From Oscillospiraceae bacterium (GTDB lineage Bacteria > Bacillota > Clostridia > Oscillospirales > JAAYXM01): a stretch of 64,000 nt of DNA. Below the pieces are notes generated by a model, which made no database searches, was not told where the DNA came from, and saw only the letters and a program-made list of their open reading frames with translations. This document shows positions 35,927-43,966 of the stretch, piece after piece. Position 1 is the stretch's first letter, and each line of letters starts with the position of its first letter. Both the position numbers and the translations under genes were made by a program. The stretch spans positions 62,001 to 126,000 of the forward strand of contig SVMJ01000001.1 of assembly GCA_015067485.1 (NCBI GenBank). Direction: 5' to 3'.

Positions 35927-36739
35927 TTATGCAAACAGTTGCATGATCTGCAATGCAAAATAGGTTGCAGGCGCGGTAAACAGCACCGAATCAAAACGGT
36001 CCAGGATTCCACCGTGACCTGGGAAAATGACGCCGTAATCCTTGATATTATATTCGCGTTTGATGATGGATAATGACAAATCACCCATCTGTGACAGGAG
36101 AGATAATACAAGCCCGATCAGTGCAAAAAGCATCGGGTCAAATGCGCCACCGAAATACTTGTTGCACAAGACTCCGTAAAACGCCATGGACAGCACACAA
36201 ATCAGCACACCGCCGACTGCGCCCTCCACCGTTTTCTTCGGGCTGATGCGAGGTGCCAGTTTATGTTTACCAAGAAAGAAACCAACAAAATACGCACCCG
36301 TATCTGTCATCCAAGCGCCGATAAACGGAATGAACACCAGCAAAAGCCCCTGTTCCATTTCTCTCAGCAAAATAAAGGTTGAAAAAAGAAGCGGAATCAA
36401 AGTAGCGCCAAACAGCGTCATTGCAAGTTTTGAAAAATGACCTTTCGGTTCATCGTTGAGCCAAAATGCCGCCAGGACAACAAAAAGCGCAAAAACTCCA
36501 AGCAGCAAAACCCAGGTTTCTTTGCAATATGCGGTCCAAAGCGGGATGAGTGCCGCAAGAGTGCAAGCGGATACCACATATTTCCCTTCATCCACCGCAC
36601 CTGTGCGCCAAAGGAGTTCATAGGTTGCGACCACGCACAACACGGATGTCGCAAGGGTCAGACCAACCGGCGGCAAGAGCAGAACAATTGCGAGAAAAAG
36701 AGGCAGCGCAACGGCCGCTGATAAAATTCGGATAAGCAT
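35927..36739 (-). CDS. cdsA: Phosphatidate cytidylyltransferase
   Basis: Integral membrane enzyme making CDP-diacylglycerol for phospholipids. 270 residues, about seven helices. The CDS family signature is visible near residues 185-230 (ISPKKTVEGAVGGV) and the C-terminal stretch DYGVIFPGHGGILDRFDS with the conserved D-x3-D-type acids. It follows uppS by 11 bp. Confidence 0.95.
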   Translation of the reverse strand: MLIRILSAAVALPLFLAIVLLLPPVGLTLATSVLCVVATYELLWRTGAVDEGKYVVSACTLAALIPLWTAYCKETWVLLLGVFALFVVLAAFWLNDEPKGHFSKLAMTLFGATLIPLLFSTFILLREMEQGLLLVFIPFIGAWMTDTGAYFVGFFLGKHKLAPRISPKKTVEGAVGGVLICVLSMAFYGVLCNKYFGGAFDPMLFALIGLVLSLLSQMGDLSLSIIKREYNIKDYGVIFPGHGGILDRFDSVLFTAPATYFALQIMQLFA

Positions 36740-36750
36740 ACCAATTCCCC

Positions 36751-37515
36751 TTATTTCTTTGCTTCGACACCGCCAAAACGGCGCGATCTGTTTTGGAATG
36801 AGACGATTGCACGATCGAGTTCCCGTTCATCAAAATCAGGCCAAAGCACATCGGTGAAGTAATATTCGGAATAAGCCGACTGCCAGAGCAAAAAGTTGGA
36901 AACACGAATTTCCCCGCTCGGACGGATGATGAGATCGGGGTCGGGTGTACCTGCAGAATAAAGCGATTCGCTGACCATGTCAGCAGTGATATTTTCCGGT
37001 TCAAGTTCCCCGGCACGCACCGCGCCTGCAAGTTTCTGCACCGCTTTCGTGATTTCATCTCGGCTACCGTAATTTAGGCATACATTGACAAAAATACCGG
37101 TCATGGTCTCAGATTTTTTCTCTGCATATTCCATCAATTCCAAAAGTTCCTTTGGAATACGACTGCGGTCTCCCCAAAAGCGGAGGTGAATGTTATCTTT
37201 TTCAACCGAGTCGATCGCTTCCAAAACATACTTTTTGAGCAAACTCATGATTGCAGAGACTTCTTCCTGCGGTCTGCTCCAGTTTTCCGTGGAAAACGCA
37301 TAAACAGTCAGATATTTCACGCCGATATCGTTGCAATATGTTGCAATTTTACGGAATGTTTCCGATCCAACAGAGTGCCCCGCAGTGCGCGGGAGATGAC
37401 GTTTCTTCGCCCATCTGCCGTTTCCGTCCATAATAATTGCAATGTGCTTCGGCAGCGCATTCATATCGGGTTTGTGCGAAATAAGCGTACGCTTTTTCTT
37501 TCCAAACAAGGCCAT
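36751..37515 (-). CDS. uppS: Undecaprenyl diphosphate synthase
   Basis: cis-prenyltransferase that builds the C55 carrier lipid for wall polymers. 254 residues. The pyrophosphate-binding D is in IAIIMDGNGRWAKKR, and YAFSTENWSRP and the C-terminal LIIRPSGEIRVSNFLLWQ are diagnostic. The ATG at 37515 is preceded by AAGGGG. A strong hairpin with a T-rich tail (37543-37572) separates it from frr, so its expression may be attenuated relative to pyrH-frr. Confidence 0.96.
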   Translation of the reverse strand: MALFGKKKRTLISHKPDMNALPKHIAIIMDGNGRWAKKRHLPRTAGHSVGSETFRKIATYCNDIGVKYLTVYAFSTENWSRPQEEVSAIMSLLKKYVLEAIDSVEKDNIHLRFWGDRSRIPKELLELMEYAEKKSETMTGIFVNVCLNYGSRDEITKAVQKLAGAVRAGELEPENITADMVSESLYSAGTPDPDLIIRPSGEIRVSNFLLWQSAYSEYYFTDVLWPDFDERELDRAIVSFQNRSRRFGGVEAKK

Positions 37516-37537
37516 AACCAAGCCCCTTTCTACTGAA

Positions 37538-37572
37538 AAACAAGCATAAGAGTGCATAGGCACTCTTATGCT
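37538..37572 (-). terminator. Intercistronic terminator or attenuator between frr and uppS
   Basis: Perfect 13-bp arms AGCATAAGAGTGC (37543-37555) and GCACTCTTATGCT (37560-37572), four-base loop. On the minus strand the stem is followed by TGTTTTTC, a passable U-tract. It starts 12 nt after the frr stop codon, within what is otherwise a single operon. I saw no clear promoter between it and uppS. Confidence 0.75.
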
Positions 37573-37584
37573 GAATCGTTTTTA

Positions 37585-38139
37585 CTAAATTTCGCTGAGT
37601 TCTTTTTCCTTCTTATCGATGATGCCGTCGATTTCTTTACACTTAAGATCCGTCATATTCTGAATCTCTTTTTCTGCATTTTTCAGATCGTCTTCGGTAA
37701 TCTCGGATTTTTTCTTCAGGTCCTTGAACTGATCCATCGCATCGCGGCGGATGTTACGGACAGCGACCTTTGCATTTTCACCGGTCTTCTGTACTTGTTT
37801 GATCAGATCGCGGCGGCGTTCCTCGGTGAGTTGCGGGAACATCAGGCGAATCACCTTACCATCGTTAGACGGGTTGATGCCGAGATCGGAAGACTGGATC
37901 GCCTTTTCGATTGCTTTGAGAGCCGATGCATCCCACGGCTGAATGACCAACGCACGCGGTTCCGGAACGGAAACCGAGCCAATCTGATTGATCGGGGTCA
38001 TTGCGCCGTAATACTCAACCATGATTTTATCCAAAACCGCAGGGTTTGCGCGTCCTGCACGAACTGCGCCCAATTCTTCCACCAGCACATCAACACTGCG
38101 CTGCATCTTGCGGTTTACCTCGTTAAATCTCTCTTTCAT
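37585..38139 (-). CDS. frr: Ribosome recycling factor
   Basis: With EF-G, splits the post-termination ribosome. 184 residues, the normal length; typical parts are VEELGAVRAGRANPAVLDKI, the INQIGSVSVPEPRALVIQPW strand region and RDAMDQFKDLKKKSEITEDD near the C-terminus. Its ATG overlaps the pyrH stop codon by one base (TAATG). Confidence 0.97.
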   Translation of the reverse strand: MKERFNEVNRKMQRSVDVLVEELGAVRAGRANPAVLDKIMVEYYGAMTPINQIGSVSVPEPRALVIQPWDASALKAIEKAIQSSDLGINPSNDGKVIRLMFPQLTEERRRDLIKQVQKTGENAKVAVRNIRRDAMDQFKDLKKKSEITEDDLKNAEKEIQNMTDLKCKEIDGIIDKKEKELSEI

Positions 38140-38861
38140 TATACTTCCTCCTTAACGATTGTTCCGATGTTTTCACCCATGATGACGCGTTTGATATTCT
38201 CGCAATCCTGCAATGCAAACACGATGATCGGAATCTTGTTGTCCATCGAAAGCGATGTTGCCGTAGTATCCATGACGTTTAAGTGTCTTGCCAACACTTC
38301 GTCATAAGTCAGCTTGTCAAACTTCTTCGCATCCGGATTCTTCTTCGGATCCGAATCATAAATCCCATCGACGTTGGTCGCTTTCAAAATGACTTCTGCG
38401 TCGATTTCAGCCGCGCGCAGAACTGCACCGGTATCGGTAGAGAAGAACGGGTTACCAGTTCCGCAAGCAAAAATGACAACGCGTCCTTTTTCCAAATGAC
38501 GTACTGCACGGTTACGAACATACGGTTCTGCCAACGCACGCATTTCGATCGCGGTTTGTACGCGAACCGCTACACCATGTTGTTCCAAAACGTCAGCAAC
38601 CGCAAGCGAGTTGATAGTGGTTGCCAGCATACCCATATGGTCAGCACGCGTACGGTTCATTCTGTCTCCGCCGTCTTTCACGCCGCGCCAGAAGTTTCCG
38701 CCACCGATTACGATCCCGATTTCTACGCCTTCCTTAACACAATCAGCAACCGCCTCTGCGACACAGTTAATCACACCAAAATCCAAACCGGTTTTCTTAT
38801 CACCGGCGAGCGCTTCCCCGCTCAGTTTCAAGAGCACTCTGCGATACTGCGGTTTTTGCAA
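38139..38861 (-). CDS. pyrH: UMP kinase
   Basis: Phosphorylates UMP to UDP; hexameric amino-acid-kinase-fold enzyme regulated by GTP and UTP. 240 residues with [16 protein letters not shown] at the start, [12 protein letters not shown], the [17 protein letters not shown] region and [12 protein letters not shown]. It is first in the pyrH-frr-uppS-cdsA-dxr-rseP-ispG-polC operon. rpsB and tsf, which often precede pyrH, are absent here. TAGGAGGGATAC precedes the start. Confidence 0.97.
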   Translation of the reverse strand: MQKPQYRRVLLKLSGEALAGDKKTGLDFGVINCVAEAVADCVKEGVEIGIVIGGGNFWRGVKDGGDRMNRTRADHMGMLATTINSLAVADVLEQHGVAVRVQTAIEMRALAEPYVRNRAVRHLEKGRVVIFACGTGNPFFSTDTGAVLRAAEIDAEVILKATNVDGIYDSDPKKNPDAKKFDKLTYDEVLARHLNVMDTTATSLSMDNKIPIIVFALQDCENIKRVIMGENIGTIVKEEV

Positions 38862-38907
38862 GGTGTATCCCTCCTAAAGCCAAATCGACTTATTTTTTCT
38901 TATCTAT

Positions 38908-38936
38908 ATAATAAATGTTTTTGCCCGAATTGTCCA
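38908..38936 (-). promoter_or_regulatory. Promoter of the pyrH-polC operon
   Basis: Minus strand TGGACA, 17 nt, TATTAT, ending 47 nt before the pyrH ATG and directly after the upstream gene's terminator. Confidence 0.65.
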
Positions 38937-38960
38937 CAGATTTTTTGCTTTTTCACAAAA

Positions 38961-38989
38961 AAAGAAGCAGAGAATTTCTCCGCTTCTTT
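38961..38989 (-). terminator. Terminator of the alr-mazF cluster
   Basis: The stem AAAGAAGC-x-GAGA / TCTC-x-GCTTCTTT (one mismatch) is followed on the minus strand by TTTTTTTG, 8 bp after the stop codon of the gene at 38997. Confidence 0.82.
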
Positions 38990-38996
38990 GCGCCGA

Positions 38997-39539
38997 TTAC
39001 TTTCCACCCTTGAAAGTCATAGGGTTTCCGTCCCGATCGACGCCCAACACCGCATACTGTCTCCCGGAAAATTCCATCATAGTTGCAAGGCAGAGTGCGG
39101 GAGCACAGGCACACTCTCCATCCAGCGGAAAGGCAATTCGCGCAGGTCTCCTTACCGAATCGACAAGCACACCTTTTCCTCTCCGCACCGCGTTTTTTAG
39201 CGCATCATCTGAAAACACTTTCGCCAGGACTTCACAAGCAACCCACCGAAGCTCGCTTAGTTCCAGCATTCTGTCAAACCGCAGTTTTCCGAAAAGGCGA
39301 TCTGAGTCCATTCCGATTCGGGAGTATTCCGACTTGAAAATCCGCTTTTTCGCAAAATATCCATCACCGATCGGTTGCATCACACCAAGCAAGAATTCCC
39401 GTCTCCCGTCGGTCAAATATGCGCGCCAAATCCCGTCTAAGATTTCTTCACACGATGCGGTCAACACCACATCTGTACTTCGTGTTTCAATGTGAACATT
39501 CCCGACCGTTTGTCCATCCTTTTCAAGCGGTAACTTCAC
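38997..39539 (-). CDS. Hypothetical protein, unknown family
   Basis: 180 residues, no signal peptide or membrane helix. The N-terminal half reads like a small beta domain (GQTVGNVHIETRSTDVVL, DGRREFLLGVMQP), the middle is helical (LFGKLRFDRMLELSELRW), and the C-terminus has FPLDGECACAPALCLATM with four cysteines nearby. I do not recognise it. The likely start is GTG at 39539, 8 nt after GAGG, because no ATG fits a ribosome site. It is the last gene before a terminator and probably co-transcribed with the exported protein upstream. Confidence 0.65.
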   Translation of the reverse strand: MKLPLEKDGQTVGNVHIETRSTDVVLTASCEEILDGIWRAYLTDGRREFLLGVMQPIGDGYFAKKRIFKSEYSRIGMDSDRLFGKLRFDRMLELSELRWVACEVLAKVFSDDALKNAVRRGKGVLVDSVRRPARIAFPLDGECACAPALCLATMMEFSGRQYAVLGVDRDGNPMTFKGGK

Positions 39540-39588
39540 CACGATCACCTCATGTGAATTTACGCAAATTCCGCACAAAATATGAATA

Positions 39589-39614
39589 GGAGAAAGCACG
39601 TTCGCACTTTCTCC
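39589..39614 (-). other. Hairpin after the exported-protein gene
   Basis: 8-bp arms GGAGAAAG (39589-39596) and CTTTCTCC (39607-39614) with a 10-nt loop. The bases after it on the minus strand are TATTCATATTTTG, so it would be a weak terminator at best. Confidence 0.5.
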
Positions 39615-39620
39615 TACAAC

Positions 39621-40217
39621 TTATTGAATTTGATATGCGCCACGCACAAGTGCGGTCACTTGAGTCGATGCTTTTACACCGCTCCCCTGTGCACTCGCAA
39701 GATACAGGTGGAAAGCTGGAACCGAACCGCCTGTAGAAACAACCGCACCGGTCGTTGTGTCAAGCAAACTCGAAACACACTTGCCTGTCCCCGCCTGTAA
39801 AACCATCTCGGAACCAACACTCAAAATCAACTGTTTTCCTGCAGGCACGGTAACCGCACGGAATGTTGACTGGTTGTATGACTGATCCTGTACGGTTTGG
39901 ATCACGCGATTTGACACGTTGTCCATAAACGCCTGATCCACAGAAACCGATAACTGACGGGATTCAAACTCGCTCATTTTTTGGTCAATAATATCCTGTG
40001 CCGCTTGAATTTCACTTGATGCATTCCCGAGTTTCTGTGCCACCAAGGAGTCAACCTGCGACAACAGTTGCGGGGCAAAGACACTGTCTATGTAGCCCTT
40101 GCTGACAAGCGGATCCGACTGTGTGCCGTACTCGGCGGCAATTGCAAAAACTCCCGCAAGCAATAACACCGCTAAGCCGATCATGGCAATCTTTACTGAA
40201 TTTTTCTTTTGTTTCAT
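39621..40217 (-). CDS. Exported or membrane-anchored hypothetical protein
   Basis: 198 residues. A single hydrophobic segment (about 11-30, IAMIGLAVLLLAGVFAIAA) serves as signal anchor, followed by a predicted coiled coil (SSEIQAAQDIIDQKMSEFESR) and a C-terminal beta-rich domain with FRAVTVPAGKQLILSVGSEM, a repeated-looking STGGSVPAFHLYLAS, and TALVRGAY. Similar VPAGK...GGS...HLYL modules occur in clostridial exported proteins, but I know no function. The ATG at 40217 has GGAGGGGAG upstream. It lies 20 bp after mazF. Confidence 0.7.
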   Translation of the reverse strand: MKQKKNSVKIAMIGLAVLLLAGVFAIAAEYGTQSDPLVSKGYIDSVFAPQLLSQVDSLVAQKLGNASSEIQAAQDIIDQKMSEFESRQLSVSVDQAFMDNVSNRVIQTVQDQSYNQSTFRAVTVPAGKQLILSVGSEMVLQAGTGKCVSSLLDTTTGAVVSTGGSVPAFHLYLASAQGSGVKASTQVTALVRGAYQIQ

Positions 40218-40237
40218 AGTTCTCCCCTCCGCCAAAA

Positions 40238-40597
40238 TTACAATTCCGTCCCAAGTCCGAAACTCACCGCAATCGCATTGTCCACGCGTTGCATCACCGC
40301 ATCATCCAGCCGTCCCATCCGCTCTTTCAGTCTGCGTTTGTCAATGGTTCGGATCTGCTCCAACAAAACCACCGAATGCTTGGACAATCCGTAACTGCGT
40401 GCGCCAAGTTCGATGTGTGTCGGAAGCCGTGCTTTGTTGATTTGTGATGTGATGGCCGCCGCGATCACGGTCGGGCTGTGTTTATTTCCAACATCATTTT
40501 GGATAATCAGCACAGGACGGATCCCGCCCTGCTCACTGCCGACAACAGGGCTTAAGTCGGCATAGTAAATATCCCCACGTTTGATTAAATCGTTCAC
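40238..40597 (-). CDS. MazF/NdoA-type endoribonuclease toxin without adjacent antitoxin
   Basis: 119-residue PemK/MazF-fold RNase. [19 protein letters not shown], then the active-site arginine in [10 protein letters not shown] and threonine in [10 protein letters not shown], are all intact, so it should cut mRNA at a short sequence. The closest well-known relative by pattern is Bacillus NdoA, which also follows alr. There the antitoxin gene ndoAI sits between alr and ndoA; here the 175-bp gap is too small for one. I start at the GTG at 40597, 10 nt after GGAG; a GTG at 40606 abuts that site. Confidence 0.9.
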   Translation of the reverse strand: MNDLIKRGDIYYADLSPVVGSEQGGIRPVLIIQNDVGNKHSPTVIAAAITSQINKARLPTHIELGARSYGLSKHSVVLLEQIRTIDKRRLKERMGRLDDAVMQRVDNAIAVSFGLGTEL

Positions 40598-40634
40598 GCA
40601 ATTCACGCTCCGCCGGAAGTATAGTCCCGTGCTT

Positions 40635-40685
40635 TTACAAAGCCGGTAACCCTATTTTTCCCACAGGTCGTTGCGTTTTAGTCAT
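40635..40685 (-). CDS. Possible 16-codon micro-ORF in the alr-mazF gap
   Basis: Reads [16 protein letters not shown] then TAA, with GGAG 12 nt before the ATG. It is the only start-plus-ribosome-site combination I see in the gap where Bacillus has the antitoxin ndoAI. It is far too short for a ribbon-helix-helix antitoxin and could be chance, a leader peptide or a remnant. Confidence 0.2.
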   Translation of the reverse strand: MTKTQRPVGKIGLPAL

Positions 40686-40772
40686 GTGCGTCTGAAATCT
40701 CCAAAAATTTACAGTTGCTATTTCCGTTTGCCTTCCCGTTTCATTCTATTCAGAAGGACGCTGATATGTCCA

Positions 40773-41867
40773 TCACTTCTCAAAATAAATACGGGGCACG
40801 CGTTTCGAAACGCCGCAACAAAGCTCGTAAGAAATCGTGTCTGCCTGTTTTGCCAGTACATCCGCGGATGCGCCTGCCCCAAAAATCGTAACAACATCTC
40901 CGATTTTCACATTCGGAACTTCCGTAACATCGATCATGGTCATATCCATACAAACTCTACCGCAAATCGGAACAAAAATCCCATTTAACAGAACTTGTCC
41001 ACATCCCGAAAGGGCACGTTTTACCCCGTCAGCATATCCCGCCGGAACCACCGCAATTGTTCTGACTTCCTTTGCAGTATAGGTGCGTCCGTAACTGACC
41101 GTATCACCCGATTGAATCGTTCGAATATCACAAATGCGCGTTTTCAGCTCCATGACCGGTTGTAAATCCAGTTTTTTATTCTCACAACCCCAGCCGTACA
41201 GAATGATGCCCGCACGGACATGGGTAAGCCATGCTTTCTTATAGTTTAGCACAGCCGCACTATTTGCACAATGGCAAATTTTGAATGTGATCCCGCAACC
41301 TTTCAATTGTGCAACCATGTTCTCAAATCTCGCAAACTGCAGATCGGTAAAACTTTGGTCCGGGTTTTCCGCATCTGCAAAGTGCGTAAACATCCCCTCC
41401 GCCTCAAGATTCGGAAGATTCAGCGCAGCGTACACATCTTCATACGCGTCGAAGCGGAATCCGATGCGTGACATGCCTGTATCGATTTTCACATGAACTT
41501 TCGCGGTTTTTCCGCATTCATGCGCGAGCTCAGAGATCGTTTTCGCCGATTCCGGGCTGTGTACCGCAAGTGTAAGATCAAGCATCAATGCTTCCGCCAC
41601 ATTTTCGGGTGCAGTCGTACCCAAAACCAAAATCGGTGCTTCGATTCCGTTCTCGCGTAATTCAGCACCCTCCTGCACACAGGCGACTGCCAAATATGAC
41701 ACATGCAAAGATTCAAAGAGCCGTGCCATTTCTACCGCACCGTGTCCGTATGCATCAGCCTTTACCACCGCAATCACTTCTCGGTCTGTGTGGCGTTTGA
41801 TTTCATTTAAGTTATGTACTGCGCGGTCAAGATAAATCTCCGCCCAAGTTCGACTCTGTTGAGACAC
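40773..41867 (-). CDS. alr: Alanine racemase
   Basis: PLP enzyme making D-alanine for peptidoglycan. 364 residues. The PLP lysine is in VIAVVKADAYGHG, the barrel region HVKIDTGMSRIGF follows, and the C-terminal domain has the catalytic tyrosine region VPAGYADGVKR and VCMDMTMIDVT. I start at the GTG at 41867, 9 nt after AAGGAG; the frame is open further upstream but that part lies inside the lipoprotein gene, which it overlaps by 41 bp. Part of the nnrD-lipoprotein-alr-mazF cluster. Confidence 0.95.
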   Translation of the reverse strand: MSQQSRTWAEIYLDRAVHNLNEIKRHTDREVIAVVKADAYGHGAVEMARLFESLHVSYLAVACVQEGAELRENGIEAPILVLGTTAPENVAEALMLDLTLAVHSPESAKTISELAHECGKTAKVHVKIDTGMSRIGFRFDAYEDVYAALNLPNLEAEGMFTHFADAENPDQSFTDLQFARFENMVAQLKGCGITFKICHCANSAAVLNYKKAWLTHVRAGIILYGWGCENKKLDLQPVMELKTRICDIRTIQSGDTVSYGRTYTAKEVRTIAVVPAGYADGVKRALSGCGQVLLNGIFVPICGRVCMDMTMIDVTEVPNVKIGDVVTIFGAGASADVLAKQADTISYELCCGVSKRVPRIYFEK

Positions 41868-42429
41868 TACTCTGTTCTCCTTCCGCTGCATATTGCAGCC
41901 GTAATACACATTCATCATCACAAAACACTTCTGCACGGATCGGCAGATAAGTCTCGCGTGAAAACACCGTCCGGTATAAAACTGCATCGTCTTCGTAATC
42001 CAAAAGTAAATAGTCGCATCCGTTTTCCCGAACAGACTCGACTCCGCTCGGGTGTGTTTCCCAGGAATCAAACAACTTCGGAAGTGCCGAGATCGGGGTC
42101 AATCCATTTTTGTCCAAACTGCCGGTTTCCAGTTGCAGTTCATCCACGGATAAAACCGCCGCTCCGTCTCGAAGCGTTACGGTTACCCCTGCGATGCTTT
42201 CAGGCTCTAAAACCGTGAGCAAATGGTCTCCGTCTTTTCGATACTCATAAGTAATCAAATATTCGCTCACATAATTCGGGAACTCTGCGGATATTGTAAT
42301 TTTTTGCTCGATTTCTTCCAAATTTTCATAGAAGTTGCGGATTCCTACCTCATCGGTTTCCACCGATCTCGAGAGCATACATCCGCTCAAAACAAAACAC
42401 AAAAAGAGTCCTGCCGCTATTCGGCGCAT
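41827..42429 (-). CDS. Lipoprotein, YdcC/GerS-like (LolA-type fold)
   Basis: 200-residue lipoprotein. The lipobox LSGC ends at C17 after a hydrophobic stretch, so it should be a substrate of the Lgt encoded at 1345-2154. The mature part has alternating beta-type segments (KITISAEFPNYVSEYLITYEY, shown in part; YLLLDYEDDAVLYRTVFSRE; LPIRAEVFCDDECVLRLQY) like LolA-fold proteins. Its place directly upstream of alr matches ydcC in Bacillus and gerS upstream of alr2 in Clostridioides difficile, where GerS helps CwlD in spore cortex modification. The same role here is inference; no cwlD is in the window. Confidence 0.75.
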   Translation of the reverse strand: MRRIAAGLFLCFVLSGCMLSRSVETDEVGIRNFYENLEEIEQKITISAEFPNYVSEYLITYEYRKDGDHLLTVLEPESIAGVTVTLRDGAAVLSVDELQLETGSLDKNGLTPISALPKLFDSWETHPSGVESVRENGCDYLLLDYEDDAVLYRTVFSRETYLPIRAEVFCDDECVLRLQYAAEGEQSSVSTESNLGGDLS

Positions 42430-42451
42430 AAAAACGCCTCCCTAAAGCAAA

Positions 42452-43294
42452 TTAGCAATCACGCAGCACGGTTTTGATTGCGGAAAGCATATCGGTTGGC
42501 GTCATTCCATACTCCCCGATCAACTTTTTGCATACATCACCTGCGCGCCCGTGAAGCCACACGGCAGTGTATGCAGCGATTTCAGGAGATATGCCTTGCC
42601 CGATCAAGGATGCTATCATTCCGGAAAGCACATCCCCGCTTCCGCCTTTTGCCATTCCGGGGTTTCCCGTGGTGTTTTCAAATAAACGTCCATCGGGAAG
42701 CGCGGTGATCGTGCGATGTCCTTTGAGCACCACAATCACTTGATATTCTTTTGCAAAACTCAGCGCATCTTCCACGCGTCTTCTCTCTGAAAACGCAGGA
42801 AACAAGCGAGAAAACTCGCCCACATGAGGTGTCAGCACGATCGGCGCTTTTGCTTCTTTTAAAACTTCGGGAGTCTTTGCAATCGCGTTGAGCCCATCGG
42901 CATCCAATACCACCGGACAGTCAAGTGATCGTACACACTCCCGCGCCAGATCGGATACCGCCCGACTTTGACCCAAGCCTGGTCCGAACAAGCAAACATC
43001 TTTTTTCTGTTTCAAGATCGTAGGAAGTGCCGCCTCTGTAATTTTTCCGTTTTCATCAGACGGAACAGGCAAAAAAATCGGTTCATTCAACTTATGTGCA
43101 ACAATGGGATAAATCACATCGGGCGTCATCAAATACACCAGTCCGCTTCCCGTGTTGACTGCGGCAGATGCGGCAAAAAACGGAGCGCCGACATAGTTTC
43201 TGCTTCCGCTTACGATCAGCACACGCCCGTAGTCTCCTTTGTGAGAATCCGCTACGCGGCGCGGAATATTCCGGTAGATTTCTCTCTCATGCAT
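42452..43294 (-). CDS. nnrD: ADP-dependent (S)-NAD(P)H-hydrate dehydratase
   Basis: Ribokinase-fold repair enzyme that converts damaged NADHX/NADPHX back to NAD(P)H. 280 residues: GDYGRVLIVSGSRNYVGAP at the start, LDADGLNAI, LTPHVGEFSRL, and the nucleotide-binding NPGMAKGGSGDVLSGMIASL. This is only the dehydratase half; the epimerase NnrE domain that is often fused is absent. It overlaps the preceding membrane protein by 8 bp. Confidence 0.94.
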   Translation of the reverse strand: MHEREIYRNIPRRVADSHKGDYGRVLIVSGSRNYVGAPFFAASAAVNTGSGLVYLMTPDVIYPIVAHKLNEPIFLPVPSDENGKITEAALPTILKQKKDVCLFGPGLGQSRAVSDLARECVRSLDCPVVLDADGLNAIAKTPEVLKEAKAPIVLTPHVGEFSRLFPAFSERRRVEDALSFAKEYQVIVVLKGHRTITALPDGRLFENTTGNPGMAKGGSGDVLSGMIASLIGQGISPEIAAYTAVWLHGRAGDVCKKLIGEYGMTPTDMLSAIKTVLRDC

Positions 43295-43817
43295 TGTGCC
43301 CGTCCTCCTTTAAGACGACAGTCTTCGACACTTGCTTCAAAAGACCTTGCAGCATTTTCTCATTCGGCTGGAACAAAAGCAGATTCTTTCCGCCGCCTTT
43401 TTGATTGGGAAACACCGCAAACCAACCGTCATTTGTCTCCGTGTCCCCGCGTGCATCATGCACATTTTGCACGCGTTTTTTCCATTCTTCCATTTGCGGA
43501 TGTGAGATCGGTCCAAACACATCAAATGTTTTGACATCCGCCCATACGACCAGTCGACGACCCGATCGATTACGAATACGATCCACCGTGAGATCCTGCT
43601 CGAGAAGCGTGTATTCATACTCGACATTCATGCGCACAAAGAGAACTCCCGCCGCGATGAGTCCTCCCAAAAACACGGGGATCATGACGAGAATCAGCCC
43701 CGACAAACAAAAAATCAATACAAACAGCACGGTCAAAAAGACAATCCCGGATTGAATGAACACATCCCGCTTTGTCATTTTCTTTTTTATCAATTGTTCA
43801 ATCATAGCACGATCCAT
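43287..43817 (-). CDS. Hypothetical two-helix membrane protein
   Basis: 176 residues: a short basic N-terminus, two adjacent transmembrane helices (about 24-44 and 46-63, GIVFLTVLFVLIFCLSGLIL and VMIPVFLGGLIAAGVLF), then a cytosolic domain of about 110 residues with EYEYTLLEQDLTVDRIRNRS, reminiscent of the bacterial PH-like folds and of clostridial DUF6106, a tentative match. The ATG at 43817 is preceded by AAAGAGGAAAG. First gene of the nnrD-alr-mazF cluster, with a promoter at 43854-43882. Confidence 0.65.
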   Translation of the reverse strand: MDRAMIEQLIKKKMTKRDVFIQSGIVFLTVLFVLIFCLSGLILVMIPVFLGGLIAAGVLFVRMNVEYEYTLLEQDLTVDRIRNRSGRRLVVWADVKTFDVFGPISHPQMEEWKKRVQNVHDARGDTETNDGWFAVFPNQKGGGKNLLLFQPNEKMLQGLLKQVSKTVVLKEDGHNA

Positions 43818-43853
43818 AAATCTTTCCTCTTTTAGCAGATAAATGTTTTCTTT

Positions 43854-43882
43854 ATTATAACACATTTATTTTTTTACTTCCA
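43854..43882 (-). promoter_or_regulatory. Promoter of the nnrD-alr-mazF cluster
   Basis: Minus strand TGGAAG, 17 nt, TATAAT, 37 nt before the first start codon. It diverges from the pyrB promoter at 43905-43933. Confidence 0.6.
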
Positions 43883-43904
43883 GTATCTTTTTTCGGATTC
43901 GGTG

Positions 43905-43933
43905 TTGTCTGGAAAAGAATTTTGTGGTATACT
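43905..43933 (+). promoter_or_regulatory. Promoter of pyrB
   Basis: TTGTCT (43905-43910), 17-nt spacer, TATACT (43928-43933). The leader to the ATG is about 27 nt, too short for a PyrR-type attenuator. Confidence 0.65.
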
Positions 43934-43966
43934 GTAAAAAATCTGCGGTAAGGATGTGCGTAAACC

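Noticed and set aside
40598-40772. RHH antitoxin (ndoAI homologue) between alr and mazF
   Set aside because: The gap is 175 bp, smaller than the roughly 280 bp such a gene needs, and no frame of that size crosses it.
43934-43966. Possible PyrR attenuator before pyrB
   Set aside because: The leader is about 27 nt and lacks an anti-terminator or binding loop.
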